From Incurvaria masculella (taxonomy: Eukaryota; Arthropoda; Insecta; Lepidoptera; Incurvariidae): a stretch of 64,000 nt of DNA. Shown here piece after piece: positions 1 through 11,612 of this stretch. The notes beneath the pieces are model-generated. The model was not told where the DNA came from and did not search any database. It saw nothing but the letters and a program-made list of their open reading frames with translations. Every line of letters begins with the position of its first letter. Within the stretch, counting starts at the first letter, position 1. The stretch spans positions 1,134,501 through 1,198,500 of the forward strand of contig OX335641.1 of the NCBI GenBank assembly GCA_946894095.1, read 5' to 3'. A program made the position numbers and the translations under genes.

Positions 1-409
1 TTCGATTTTGTGCGTCCCAAAATAGTAAGCGAACTAACTACTATAAGTGCTTTTACACTAACTCGTGGACGCGCTGCCGCCATATGAATTAGTTTCGATT
101 GTCACTGCCGTCCTTCCATGCTCGCTGGAGCAGAGTCCACAAGATTCCGCACCGCGATTGATTTGGGCCCATCTCGCGTTGCGCAAGTCGAGATGAAACC
201 GTAAAGATGGCGTCCGAGTCGTGACGTCGTCGCGCCGGCAGCGGGGCAGTTCACACGGTTATCGCACAACCGGTCGCACAACTGATCTCAATGCGCTTGA
301 CATGAACTGCGCCAACCAGCTACTTGCCTGTTTGATTGTTATGGGAACTTAGGTTATGTTTACTTTTCTGTACTAGGCGGGTGGTTACAATGCGTAAAAC
401 ATACTCTTA
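1..409. other. No gene; moderately GC-rich start
   Basis: 60-330 is richer in CpG than most of the window (GTCGTGACGTCGTCGCGCCG at 209-228), including a TGACGT half-CRE. No exon or element recognised. Confidence 0.4.
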
Positions 410-476
410 CGATGAAAGCCTAACACAACTGATTTTCGAAGGAATTAGGGGCCATGCCGTGACCTTTTATTATATT
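410..476 (-). mobile_element. SINE tail fragment, antisense
   Basis: AAAGCCTAACACAACTG, TTCGAAGGAATTAGGGGCCA and TGCCGTGACCTTTTATT read as the reverse complement of the SINE tail, placed back to back with the sense copy that follows. Confidence 0.6.
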
Positions 477-725
477 GGCTCGGGCATCAGGAGCGTAGGG
501 ATTTGCCTTCCATGCCAGAGTTCATGGGTTTGATCGCCTCGCCCGTACTTGCACTACTTTATTTCTCTCTATGAGTTAGATAACTGCATTTTTTCACGAA
601 TGCGAGCTGTTCGAGATATTGGAATTCATGTAAAACTGGAGGTGCTCTACTAGGTGCTAGGATTAAACCCGCCCGGGTTGGTACCATCAGATTGAATGAA
701 AAGATGGACTAATAGGAAATGATCC
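477..725 (+). mobile_element. SINE, sense, truncated after mid-body
   Basis: Head remnant with CATGGGTTTGATCGCCTC (box B region), TATTTCTCTCTATGAGTTAG, CACGAATGCGAGCTG, AAACCCGCCCGGGTTGGTAC and TTGAATGAAAAGATGG. Confidence 0.75.
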
Positions 726-821
726 AAAGCTTTACATGGCCGGCCTGCATGATCGGACAGTCACCCATTCAGAACCGGACATAACAGTTCTTCTTCTTCT
801 TGTTCAGCCTTTTGCTATCCA

Positions 822-1330
822 CTACAGGACGTAGGCCTCCCCCAGACTTCGCAAAGTTGTGCGGTCTCCTGTTTTTCTTCGCCACTTGTCACCTGCTGTA
901 TGACGTATATCGTCTGACCAACGTGCTGGCGGTTTTCCGACGCTTCTTTTCCCTGTGTAGGGTCTCCACCTCAAAACTTCAGTGCTCCATCTGTGGTCAT
1001 CTCTGCAGCATACGCGACCTGCCTACTGCCACTTGAGTTTAGCAACCCTATGCATAAGGTGACCTCGGTGCTTTGGATGTTGTGCGTATCAGCGTATTTA
1101 TCATTCGGTCAATATAGGACAGTGTTACTTAAACTCTCAGATCGAACAGGTATTCATTCGAATTCGGCCGTTATGTTTTTCCTTTCAAGCTTAAGGGTAA
1201 CCTTTGCACGGTCGCCGACTGTACGGTGCATTGGGGTGGTTTGGACGCGTAGAACGAATGAATCAGGTGAGCTCAGGGTGAGCATGACGAAGCTTAGTGG
1301 AGCGAAAGTGTGTGAAATTGTCGAGTGAGC
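822..1330 (-). pseudogene. LINE reverse-transcriptase C-terminal fragment
   Basis: The minus strand reads LKWQ*AGRVCCRDDHRWSTE, then GKRSVGKPPARWSDDI, AGDKWRRKTGDRTTLRSLG and EAYVL, ending in TAG at 822. 'LKWQWAGH' and 'GKR..GRP..RW.DD......W...A.DR..W..L.EAYVQ' is the typical ending of a common lepidopteran non-LTR retrotransposon. There is an in-frame stop (TAG for W) and frameshifts upstream of 1040. Non-functional. Confidence 0.8.
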
Positions 1331-1382
1331 GCCGTCAGCGGTCTTGCCGTGACGGTCGTGCCCGGACCAAAATGACTATTGC

Positions 1383-1484
1383 AGGTGATTTTTTTCTAAG
1401 TGTGCCTTCATATAATAGAAATAACGAAAAACACTGAAAGGAGTCATTGGGTCGATTTTGACAAAGAGTAAACTGCAGGGAAAA
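1383..1484 (+). repeat. Repeat I first segment
   Basis: AGGTGATTTTTTTCTAAGTG, GCCTTCATATAATAGAAATA, and AAAGGAGTCATTGGGTCGAT. Confidence 0.55.
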
Positions 1485-1589
1485 TATGGACTAGGAAGAC
1501 GTTAAACAAACAAACAAAGTTAGGCAAACAGACCGGGTTGTCGGTGTCACAGACTCACCAGAGTCGTAATGATAAAATTCTGTGTCTGA

Positions 1590-1752
1590 AAAAACCGGCC
1601 AAGTGCGAGTCGAACTCGCACACGAAGGGTTCCGTACCATCGTACAAGATTTAACACAAAACATCACGTTTTTTGTATGAGGCCCCCTTTTAGTTTTTAT
1701 AATTAAGAAATTTTACAAATTTGTTGTTATAGCGGCAAAATAAATACAGACG
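1590..1752 (+). mobile_element. Family A repeat, 3'-truncated
   Basis: AAAAACCGGCCAAGTGCGAG, ACGAAGGGTTCCGTACCATC, TTTGTTGTTATAGCGGCAAA, then cut at AATACAGACG where the next copy's 5' extension begins. Confidence 0.8.
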
Positions 1753-2090
1753 TTTCTCTGGCCAGGTCGGCGAGCATCATGACCAACCGGCCAAGTGCAT
1801 GTGAGACTCGCACACGAAGGGTTCCGTAACATCGTACATGAGTTAACATCAAATAATCACATTGTTTGTATGGGAGCCCTCTTTAATTTTTAATATAATT
1901 TGTTTTCACTTTTTTTATTTTACCTATTTGTTGTTATAACGGCAAAATAAATACACACTCTGTGAAAATTTCAGCTGGCTACCTATTACGGTTAATGAGA
2001 CGGACGGACGGACGGACGGATAGACGGATGGACGGCGGAGGCTTAGTAATAGGGTTCCGTTGGCACCCTTTGGGTACGGAACCCTAAAAA
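1753..2090 (+). mobile_element. Family A repeat with 5' extension
   Basis: TTTCTCTGGCCAGGTCGGCG and AGCATCATG precede CGGCCAAGTGCATGTGAGAC, ACGAAGGGTTCCGTAACATC, TTTGTTGTTATAACGGCAAA, GGAC units (2001-2020) and GGGTACGGAACCCTAAAAA. Confidence 0.8.
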
Positions 2091-2095
2091 CACCC

Positions 2096-2170
2096 AAAGG
2101 AGTCATGGGGTCGATTTTGACAAAGAGTAAACTGCATAATTAGATTCCTTAAAAATTTCGAACAGTAATA
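2096..2170 (+). repeat. Repeat I second segment (41 bp duplicated)
   Basis: AAAGGAGTCATGGGGTCGAT then TTTGACAAAGAGTAAACTGC is the same as 1437-1477 except for one base. Confidence 0.7.
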
Positions 2171-3532
2171 AGTAAAGATTAAGGGGTATATAATTTTACA
2201 TGGCTTTTGAACCATGGGCTGACTGGTATTCTCAACGAATTATCATACCTTGGGATTAGAACCCACGGTGTCCGAGTAGTCAGTCCCTCGCTAAAAACAA
2301 ACTGCTGATCACGACTTATCACCAACAACGAACATCAAGATACGACGATTCAAGGTACCACATCCGAGGCCCTACCAACAATGCACGCTTAACTCCACGG
2401 ATGATCATAAAATGTATGCAGTAAAATTTAATATGCACCCGACATTAATTATAAATCCGCCTCGTAGTGACCTTTTTTGAAAGGTTTCGTCATAATCACA
2501 ACCTTAGCATTAGGTTTAATCATTGTCTCTGAGCACACGGTGAAGCGTCCTCGAATAACACATGTCCTGTCATTTTATAAACTTGAATACAGTGACATTT
2601 GCAAATAACTGCCTTGCTCCCTGTGAATTTACGACTTTACGCTCTCGGCTTAGTTTTTTACAGCGCGATATGGGTGTGTCACCCAAATGTCACGAGCGAA
2701 GCCACTGGGCCCGTTCTGAAATGTTTTTTTTTTAAATTTGGAATCCTTTTGAAAAAGATATGTTTATGAACCACGCGGTGTTGCCAGTTCCCGAGTTATA
2801 TATAAATCCAAGGGGGTGTTAGAACCGGATTACATTTTAACCTGATGTTGAAATTTCAAAAAGATGATAGAAAAAATGATTATTTAGCTATATTTGAATC
2901 ATATAATTATATTTATCTGAGACTCCCATTATTTGTTCAAACTTTATTATGATTGTTTATGGATATTTGCCCCGTTTGAATAATCAAAGCAATCGGGGTC
3001 TTACAGTTTTGTCTTTAATTTCTGGATAGAATCTGCAAATGTACTTTTTTAATTATAGAAATTTGTTCAATTTTTTTTTTAATATAAATAAATGTTGTTT
3101 TACTTACGTCCTTTTGGGACTTAATCCAATCAGGTACTGACATCCCCTGAATTGCCAAACTTTGTATACTGGGTTACGCCTTTGAAGAGATGGACAGGCG
3201 AAAGTCTTCACAAAATTATTTTAAACATTTTATCATCTCTTTATTCAAGAACACGACCACCGATTCTACTAAATGTGATTGGTCTCTATGCACCACCGGT
3301 ATAGGATTAAAAAGTCCGAGAATCGATCTGTGTACGTATTGTATTAGTGCAACAAAGAGAAAAATAGAAACACACGCATTACTCAGTCATCATATCGACT
3401 CTACCTAAACATATTAACAAGCTTTTATCACCCATCGACCAGAGCTGGCCCGAGGCCCGCGGCCAAGTATGCATAGTATATAGTAAAACTTTACAACGAA
3501 CAACAATTGCATGGGAAATCACACCGTTGACC
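2171..3532. other. No gene seen
   Basis: AT-rich. A 72-codon ATG frame (3190-3408) has no recognised family or signal peptide. Confidence 0.45.
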
Positions 3533-4081
3533 TTAAGGTGGCCCATCCCGCTCATCTCCCCATACAAAAGGGGAAAGAAGATCACGCCCATATTTCTTGT
3601 CAGAGATCCAACATTTTGCTCAAAATAGCTTTATTTGATCGAACTAGATGTCTGATGACCATTGGCATTGTAAAATTGTGTTTGGTTTCTAAGTTATAAG
3701 GTCCGAAAGTTCGCATTTTCGCGCGTTTTATATAATAACTTTGGAGGTGGATTACGCAATGACAAAGTAAGAACATCTTAAAAAGATTAGTCATCAGACA
3801 TAGCTTATTTAATCAAGATTTATAATCTATTTGGTTTTTGTTCGATTTTTTACTACAGCGGTCGTGGTTTACTTTTAGTTATAAGTCGTTTTGAAATTAA
3901 AATTTTCGTAAATCTTACCAAATCATACACTATGCACATTGTCTTTTTTGTGGACATGTTGCATCTTCCTCATCACGGAGCCTGTCTTATTCTTTGAAAC
4001 AGAGAAGGTCCCAGAGCGCAACAGCACGGTTTTGTACCGTGCCCGCGAATGAGTTAGGCCCGCCGGGTTGGGCCACCTTAA
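3533..4081 (+). mobile_element. TTAA MITE family C, copy 1
   Basis: Starts TTAAGGTGGCCCATCCCG and ends CCGGGTTGGGCCACCTTAA: 13 bp inverted termini flanked by TTAA. Key interior blocks: GATCACGCCCATATTTCTTG, AACTAGATGTCTGATGACC, AACTTTGGAGGTGGATTACG, CATGTTGCATCTTCCTCATC, and a small palindrome GCACGGTTTTGTACCGTGC near the 3' end. 549 bp, non-coding; TTAA ends suggest mobilisation by a piggyBac-like transposase. Confidence 0.85.
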
Positions 4082-5123
4082 GGACAGATTGTACAACGAA
4101 ATTACATGAAAATCACCGTTTGATATTTTTTTTTTTGAGTTATATCACCTCTAGAAAGAGAAATTCCAGGAGTTCTATTTTTTTATAAGTATGTACATAG
4201 TTGGCTTATCACACTTCTAGTTATTAATTAACCTATCAACTCTATTCTTAAGCCATGCCAAAACTTTTTCTTTAGCATGACTTCAAAGCACAAAGCGAAT
4301 AACATGGACGGTCCCGCTAAGATCAACTTTCATTCAATGCAATAATACCATGTTTAAACCTACCATTTTCAACCTTATCACCAAATAAGTAGGCAACGTG
4401 AGCTGGAACTTTGCATGCCATCTCGAACTATGGTTTCACCCGGTTTTTAATCATAATGGAATTAACAATCTCAGATAAGATAGAAAAAATACCACATTCA
4501 TTAATCAGAGGCCGAGTTGTCTCTAGAACTAGGTAACACAAAAGTGACATTAACTCAAATTATTAAATGAAATAATATGCTATGTTTCCAGATATTAATT
4601 ATAATTATATCCTGAGTCATGATGTTAGCCTAAACCATCCCGAAGGAACTAATGGGTGCCATGCCATTATTGACTGGCTGACTTTACCAATCTGTTAATT
4701 CATTTTATCTATGTAGTATCTCATAATGTTACATATTCCGCCAAGACGGCGTGGGAACAAATCGCCACCAGATCCATGTTGGCTAACACAATGGCTTTAT
4801 CAACAAAGGCTATGCATTTGGTATGATTACTACGCGAAGCTCAGTGGGCATTCCTTCTTGAGTGGCCTTTTTGAGACCAGCTGAATTTTGGAGATGTATC
4901 AAAAATGTATGATTAAGATATCGACCTATATAATAAACAATTGCTTCGATTAAAAAAATGGACAGGTAATCCAAAATTAGTAGGTTAGCAATCCTGCTTC
5001 AATGAATGTCCAGACAAAACGATCTAAAACTGATTACAATCATGTTTCAGTGTAGGCCTTTTTACCTTATATCAAGGACAATAATTAGACAGGGTGTTAC
5101 AGTAGGCAGGGTGCAAACTTTAA
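4082..5123. other. No gene; weak SINE tail relic
   Basis: AT-rich. 4618-4672 (GATGTTAGCCTAAACCATCC, CGAAGGAACTAATGGGTGCC) looks like an antisense SINE tail. Confidence 0.45.
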
Positions 5124-5227
5124 CCAGGTATTCCTAAGCATATTTGGATCAAAAAAGGTAAATAAAATGTTTTTAAGTCGTGTTAGCTTCCTGCCTATTT
5201 GGTCCAAATATGCCTAGGAATACCTGG
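5124..5227. repeat. Hairpin-forming inverted repeat (30 bp arms)
   Basis: CCAGGTATTCCTAAGCATAT (from 5124) pairs with the complement of ATATGCCTAGGAATACCTGG (to 5227), with TTTGGATC/GGTCCAAA continuing the stem; three mismatches in 30. The 44 bp loop is AT-rich. The whole is the size of a small hairpin RNA precursor. Confidence 0.75.
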
Positions 5228-6363
5228 GTAACGTTTGGAAGATAACTGAATTATCACCCGGTATTAGGCTAAGGGCCACAAAAATATATGTAACACTTTT
5301 ATCGACCGCCACAAACAGAGATTTTTTATATTGGTAAGGACATGACCGTTGCATATTAAGCCACTCCATGCAATATGGAACTACATGTCTTTTTTATTTA
5401 AACCCGAATCATGCCAAACCGAACCGGTTAAGACCATCAACTTGATGGCTGAATCACACCACGTTATGATAGGTCATACCGATCGGAATTTCCTACAAAA
5501 ATGTACATTTTAATGAATTTGTGACTTATGAACCCATATTCTCAGTCGCGGGAGGCTACCTCTAAGCGACCACCACAGGGTCAGAATGCGACAAACATTG
5601 AGATTCAAGAATGGGAAAGAATGTCAAATATAAATATCCTTTGTCTGCATACACTGTATTGTATTTTATTGTTTATTCATTACCCATAGACAGTACAATG
5701 CACTCGGATTTGTCGTATTTTCACATTAGCCAGATTAGCAAGACAAATCACAGCGAAGAAGAACTGGCAAGAAACTCCGATGTTTTTTTTTTCAACGTCC
5801 GGTTATTCTAAATTTACAAACGCGTTTGTTTTTTTTTTTACAAAAACACAGAGAAAACTTCATTCAACCATTCATGCCGTGTGCAACAGTTCATGACATA
5901 TCATGACAATCCGTTTATTGAATATCGGCTGGCGTAACCCACTGGGTTCATCTCTCTGACGGCGGATCTTCACGTCACGCATTGACATTTGGAGCTGTTT
6001 CCAAACCTCTTCAATCACCCATCGGCCACAGGGTCAAGAGCCCTTTGAACTCGGTCTGACCTCTTGCAGTCCTGTGATGATGTGGGGCATTCGTGACGGT
6101 TTGTGAATGGTAGCCACATACTAAAGTATGCTTAAAACGTACTACAATGCAGCTGCAGTGTCCGTGTCGTTAGGTTAGTATTTCAGGTTCTTGCGGCAAG
6201 CAAGAGATAGAAATAGAACACGCGGACGGATTTGTTTCTAATGTTATGCTGTAACTAACTTCTACTCCAGGTTCAGGATCAGATATGTCATTAGATAATC
6301 ACAATCGATAAGTTTACAACACCACCGCTAAATTCCTAACTAAACAATCAAACGTATTCGTGC
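5228..6363. other. No gene seen
   Basis: Mixed to AT-rich; a 66-codon frame (5611-5811) has no recognised family. Confidence 0.4.
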
Positions 6364-6732
6364 TTAAGGATGTTCCGACCCATACAATGTTTTTTTTACA
6401 CAGAAAGCAAAAAGTATTGCACTTTAAGGCACGAATTCGTCAAAAATATTAAATATAGCCATAGTAGTTGCAGCGAAAACATATTCACAATTTAAGGTTT
6501 AATGGTTTCGTTGTAATTGCCGATTAGAAGTTTTACACCGTTAGATGGCGCTGTTAAATAAAAATCGTATTTAAATAAATTGTAACAAAACCAATAATCC
6601 TGAAATTGTGAAATTGTTTTCGCTGCAAGTAATATGACTATATTAAACTTTTATTATTAATTCGTGGCTTAAAGTGCAATACTTTTTGCGTTATGTGTGC
6701 AAACAACTTTATATGGGCCGGAACAGCCTTAA
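6364..6732. mobile_element. TTAA-bounded fold-back element, family J
   Basis: 369 bp between TTAA sites. Left: TTAAGGATGTTCCGACCCAT, GCAAAAAGTATTGCACTTTA, GTTGCAGCGAAAACA. The complement of the right arm reads TTAAGGCTGTTCCGGCCCAT, GCAAAAAGTATTGCACTTTA and CTTGCAGCGAAAACA. The arms are about 130 bp, so almost the whole element is a hairpin. It is similar in size and plan to family D but different in sequence. Non-coding. Confidence 0.8.
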
Positions 6733-8048
6733 ACCATTTTATTTATCACTTTGCTTACGACGGTTGTATTTTGCGGTAATTTTCATTGAACTGACCGCGG
6801 AATACAACTGTGGTAAATCGGTTACTTTACAAATTTTTAAATTAAAACCTACAATACATACACTACAAAGGTTTAATGGTACTCTCTAGCACATTTATTT
6901 TCTTATTTTTAAAATACATATATCAGGTACATATTTATTAAAGTCTGATAACCGTCTATATCTTTTCTGTAAATTAATACATACATATTATTCATATATT
7001 ACAGCAGGGGAAATTATCAAGTGATATTTTTATTAAATTCCCGTTTCATGAGGGAATTGAAGAAACTTACTATAAAAAACGCAATATAACAAAGTTACAG
7101 ACATCAAATGTCTGTGCTCTGTACTAACAAACATTTCATGATTACTAAAAATGTTTTTCTTTCTAATAAGAAACCGTTCGTTTGATGTAAGGAAGAAGTG
7201 GTTAACTCATTACCCTGTGTATTGCTCATTTTAATTTGGCTTTACCACATTTTACCTTGGTATTTGACAGCAACTATTTGAACAACGGTTTCACATCTAC
7301 ATATAAATTCCATCAATTTGAAATAAACGAAAAAATTTTTGCTTACACCTTGAGAACAATGACAAACTTTTTACAATGAGTATTAACACTTCGCTGCATA
7401 GATTCTCAAAAGAACATTATACTGAAAGCTAACTATTTTCTACCTTATTTCGACCACGATTAAGATGATAATCAATTTAAATATAATCCAATCTCGTCTT
7501 ATATTGAAATTGATTCACGCTAATTATCTTAGCTAATTTTTCATGTAGGAACTAGATCATTGTTTAAACACACATGACATGCGACCTACGCTCTGTAGAA
7601 ATAACGTACACTATTACAAAATCAGTTGAAGACAGCACTGTGTTTACATAAGATGGCTCATTGCTTTTAATTTCATTGCGATCGCGTTACACCTTGTTCT
7701 TATTAAACTGGTAACTTTCTCTCTATAATTGTCACTATATTGTTATTACACTCGATTGGTAACATATTCTTCTGTGTACTGTTATATTGAAGTATAACTC
7801 ACTTGTAGTCGTATTGTCAAATCTAATGAAAAAGAGTTAAATGCAAAGAAAACCTGTTTTCAGTTAAGCAATTAGATTTTTTTTTATTTAATTATTGATT
7901 GAAACTTACAGCCTATTACAAGATAAATCATCATATTGTGGTCTACAAAAAATAGGCCAGTTAAAAGTTTGTTTAATAAAATAAAAAATTAAAAAAAATG
8001 TTAGTATTTTAAACACTAAAGTTACAGAGATGCAATCATAGCGTACAT
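6733..8048. other. No gene seen
   Basis: Very AT-rich, nothing recognised. Confidence 0.5.
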
Positions 8049-8143
8049 GATATGTGTGTGAGGGTGTGTGTATGTTTGTGTGTATGAGTAGTGAGTAATT
8101 TTGATATGGAGGTGTATGTGTTAGTGTATAAGTATGCGTGTTA
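8049..8143 (+). repeat. Degenerate TG-rich simple repeat
   Basis: GTGTGTGAGGGTGTGTGTAT and similar TG/TA alternations over about 95 bp. Confidence 0.7.
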
Positions 8144-8184
8144 CCAAAAAATAAGAAAATGTGATTTTAGCAGGAATTATCTAA

Positions 8185-8515
8185 TGGGGTTTAAATTCTC
8201 GCCCCGTTCTCACACCACTTTCTTTCTCTTTCTGAGTTGAATAAGTGCATCACGTCACGAGCTGCTTCATAGTTCGGAATCCATGTAAAACTGTAAATCC
8301 TCTTCCCTTACTAGGTGGCAGGGCTTAAGCCCGCCCGGGTTGGTACCATTGCATTAGATGAAAAAATGGTCGAAAGATTGTCCGTGTTTTCCATCCAATT
8401 CAATATAGACGTGCTCAAAATGGAAAGGCCTTGGCATGGAACCGAATTATATAGGGATGTGGTGTGTTCGGCTAATAACATTACTTTACATACATATGTA
8501 CCCAAACCATCCATT
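8185..8515 (+). mobile_element. SINE, sense, head partly lost
   Basis: GGGGTTTAAATTCTCGCCCC (box B remnant), TTTCTTTCTCTTTCTGAGTT, CATAGTTCGGAATCCATG, AAGCCCGCCCGGGTTGGTAC, TTGTCCGTGTTTTCCATCC and TGGTGTGTTCGGCTAATAAC. Confidence 0.8.
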
Positions 8516-9444
8516 TCCTATTCCATTAAAATTCTTGGCAGGAGAAGTTTCTTACGACTAGTTATTGCTACGTTAAACTCCTTGGAATTTCTGATAAGTG
8601 CCTCTTTAGATAAAAAAATCAATTTACCTCTATAATATTTGGTACTTATTTATAGATACGAGATATTTTTTTTATTTCCAAAAGTTACTAGTCCGTTGAC
8701 GCCATATTTGTTTTGCAAACCTCCCAAGCGTTTCCCACGTATGATGAAATTTACAACCAAAAACCAAGTGTTGACCTGTAGCACTCGTCTCCGCGAGTGT
8801 TACAACCTAACGAGGGAATAATGATTTAGGAATCGCATTACATCAAATTATATGAGCACTTCAACAGCTATACAATATAACTGTGTGACAAGAGAAAATG
8901 ATTGATGTATGATTTATATTTGTCGATGCGGTGAAATCTTTCAAAGCGTATTCGATAATTCACTTGAAAGCACATACTATATGCGTATATAAAAATGGCG
9001 GGTTATCATATGCACAATGATGTAGCAGGAAACTTGACTCGCTGTTAAGGCCTTTTTCTAAGGTACTCGTGGAGGAATTAGGTTTATATTAAAATTTAAT
9101 TCTCTGGTCTATCGCATGCTAGGTCTATGCGTATATTCGATTCGTGTACAAAATCAAGCAGTAACGCGATCAAAAAATGCGGTCATAACCACATATTTTG
9201 ACAACGACAAATAAATCAAAACCATTAGGGTACTAAACTTCCCTTTGACCTAGCATCATGAAATATGGCAAAAAGCAAGGTCTCAAAGCACAACTGAAAC
9301 ATTTGTTCTAATTTGTTCTGATTCGATTTCTTATGACAATCGAGTTTGTTTATGAAAACGCTTTATTCGATTTCACGCAGTGACATGCTGGACAATTTAT
9401 CAAAAAACAGCATTGATTTTTTATTGAACAATGGATAATGCTAC
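8516..9444. other. No gene recognised
   Basis: AT-rich; frames at 8315-8635 and 8639-8821 overlap or follow the SINE and have no match. Confidence 0.4.
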
Positions 9445-9830
9445 ATTGCCGCTTCGACTATCATTCATTCAATGCGATGGCACCATGTCGGGTAAGATTT
9501 TTAAACATATAATTATTTGAAGTATATTATATTTATATAACAGTATAATATGATAGTATATTTACTAAAATCAATATATTCGCCAACAAACCGCAGAAAC
9601 TTGAAACAACTACACCACAGAACCTTACCACGACAAGTGGAAGTACACCTACAGTGTTACACAGATTTCGAAACATGGAGCAGCTTGAATTCGTGACGAA
9701 ATGCTCTTTTTCAACTTAGAAAGAAGAACATAATGCACGAATGGGGGAGAGGATTGAACACATGCCCACCCGCATGAGAAGCAAGGCCCTTCCTCCCTGA
9801 GCTACGAGACGCTCTTTCTGCCATAGGCGC
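9445..9830 (-). mobile_element. SINE, antisense, interrupted by AT-rich DNA
   Basis: 9450-9512 holds the body (GCCGCTTCGACTATCATTC, AATGCGATGGCACCATGTCG) and 9665-9830 the head (GAAACATGGAGCAGC, TTCGTGACGAAATGC, TGAACACATGCCCACCC, GAGCTACGAGACG). The 150 bp between them are AT-rich and not SINE. Either an insertion or replacement of the body. Confidence 0.65.
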
Positions 9831-10389
9831 AACATAGGCGCGATAATAATTATAATTTTTTTCTGAGCAAGATTTCCATTTCTGACATTTTTTTTAGGCG
9901 AGATACCACTCGTTGAATTTGCAATGGACAATAATTTCACGGTACTTTCAGGGGTCGAGAGCATTATGTGATTTTTTTTAACACACATATTCATTTGATG
10001 TTATTCAACGCCATCAATATTAAAGCATTGTTATCAGATTTTTTAAATATTGAGAGAAAGTTCAATTAGGTTGATATTTCAATAATTGAAACATTTTTTT
10101 AAGAAACATAATTTGATACCCTTATTTTGTTTTAAGTGGTATCTCAGTTATTAAACCACTTGCTTGCTGAAATCCATTGGATTGAAAATTAACAGCCCGT
10201 TTAGATCTTAACTGCCGTTCGAAAGTCGTTAACTCAAAGCAAACCATCACTTCCTACAAACATCACCGATGTTTCTCTTAAGTATTACATTATAATTCCA
10301 ATTTAATCGTATATACGTGCGTCTCGAATGCGTTCATCTTAGTTACATTGACCGCACATTCCTGGTGATATTATTTAATCGTTGTATGG
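9831..10389. other. No gene seen
   Basis: AT-rich, nothing recognised. Confidence 0.4.
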
Positions 10390-10540
10390 TTTGCGGGTAG
10401 ACGGAGAAAGTGACAACTTCACGGCTCGCCGCGCCACGCGTGCGGCGCTGCAATCGAGCTCACACGCGATGCGACCGTCGCGGGGAGCGGACGTCTGTTA
10501 GGCAGATGAAATTGATAGTGATACGGGGCATTGTGGGTGG
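10390..10540. promoter_or_regulatory. CpG-rich island, possible promoter
   Basis: CTCGCCGCGCCACGCGTGCG, GCGATGCGACCGTCGCGGGG and neighbours: a sharp rise in CpG against AT-rich flanks. Suggestive only. Confidence 0.3.
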
Positions 10541-10634
10541 CGTCATCGATCTAATAGTGTTATTGGATTTAACAGATAAGAATAACGTTTTAAACGTTCT
10601 CCGTAGTTAATTTCATATAGACTCGCTGGTCAAG

Positions 10635-10727
10635 ATGGACGTCAATGAAGACGCCATTTCTAGCTTCATGGAACCAAATATTTCAAAATCGAAGGTGCCC
10701 ATCGTCGTGACGCACAATAATGTCTAG
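10635..10727 (+). CDS. Candidate small ORF downstream of a GC island
   Basis: CAAGATGG (good start context) opens 30 codons, MDVNEDAISSFMEPNISKSK then VPIVVTHNNV, ending in TAG. It follows a CpG-rich block (10390-10530) and could be a first exon or short ORF. No family is recognised; length gives little support. Confidence 0.2.
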   Translation: MDVNEDAISSFMEPNISKSKVPIVVTHNNV

Positions 10728-10798
10728 AGCTGAGCCTATTGCTACGGTTATCTATATATTGATATAGACCCCAACACTATCTTAGTATCAATAAATGT

Positions 10799-11070
10799 GA
10801 TATGTTTGTATGTATAATCGACCGTGAAGCAAGGACACATTATTTAAAGAAAGAGCCCTGTAAAAAATACTACTCTCATATAATTGCAAGGCTGGACCGA
10901 GTCAGCAAAACATACCATTCGCGGGTATTGCGTCTAACCAATTTCGCCGGTTCCTCCTTCCGTAATCAATGCCTCCTACTGACACAGTGTTTTTGGACTA
11001 TACCTACATACATTTATTTAACGCTATACCTGCGTTACGGACATTGACTGCAAAGATTGAACATTCGTGA
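10799..11070 (+). repeat. Repeat E, copy 1 (tRNA-like core)
   Basis: ATATGTTTGTATGTATAATC to GACTGCAAAGATTGAACATT. The minus-strand core (10952-10887) reads GGCGAAATTGGTTAGACGC, ATACC-CGCGAAT-GGTAT and GCTG-ACTCGGTCCAGC. A ~25 bp deletion relative to copy 3 lies before TTCCTCCTTCCGTAATC. Confidence 0.7.
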
Positions 11071-11612
11071 ACGTATAAATCGAACTCGAGTTTGCTTCAT
11101 GAGTACAAGGGTTTGTACTAGAAGTTTCCCAACGCATATGGAGGCACACTTTGTAGAAATTCAGTTTTTAACCGCCCCAGGGTTCTAATTGCCATGACTT
11201 AATGTTATGTTTTTATAGTAAAAACTTTGAATATGGCCACATTATTTAAAGTAGATTGCAACACAGCCCAATTATCCGGTTACTTAGCATAGTTGAGAAA
11301 ATAGCGCGTGCTAGCGAGTGGCGGCTTGGAGAATTTGCCAACGCGTGGCGCGCATGGGAAAAATGCGAAAGGGGAATGCATAATAACCGTGGAAATTGTT
11401 TAAGTTGTCGCACTTACGTCAGCGAGCGGAAATATATCTCGAGTATGTTCATTCGCATTCATCTTAAAATGATAAACAATTCATAGGTTCACGATATTAT
11501 TGTAGAATAATTAAAATATTAAATTATTTTATTTTTGTCAAGCCAGGATCTTTCCATTGGATGCACGTCTACTGCACTATGCCGAACCCTAATCCAGTAC
11601 AAGTGGGTTTTA
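11071..11612. other. No gene recognised
   Basis: A GC patch at 11290-11365 (AATAGCGCGTGCTAGCGAG) sits in AT-rich DNA. It carries a 76-codon frame of no known family. Confidence 0.4.
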
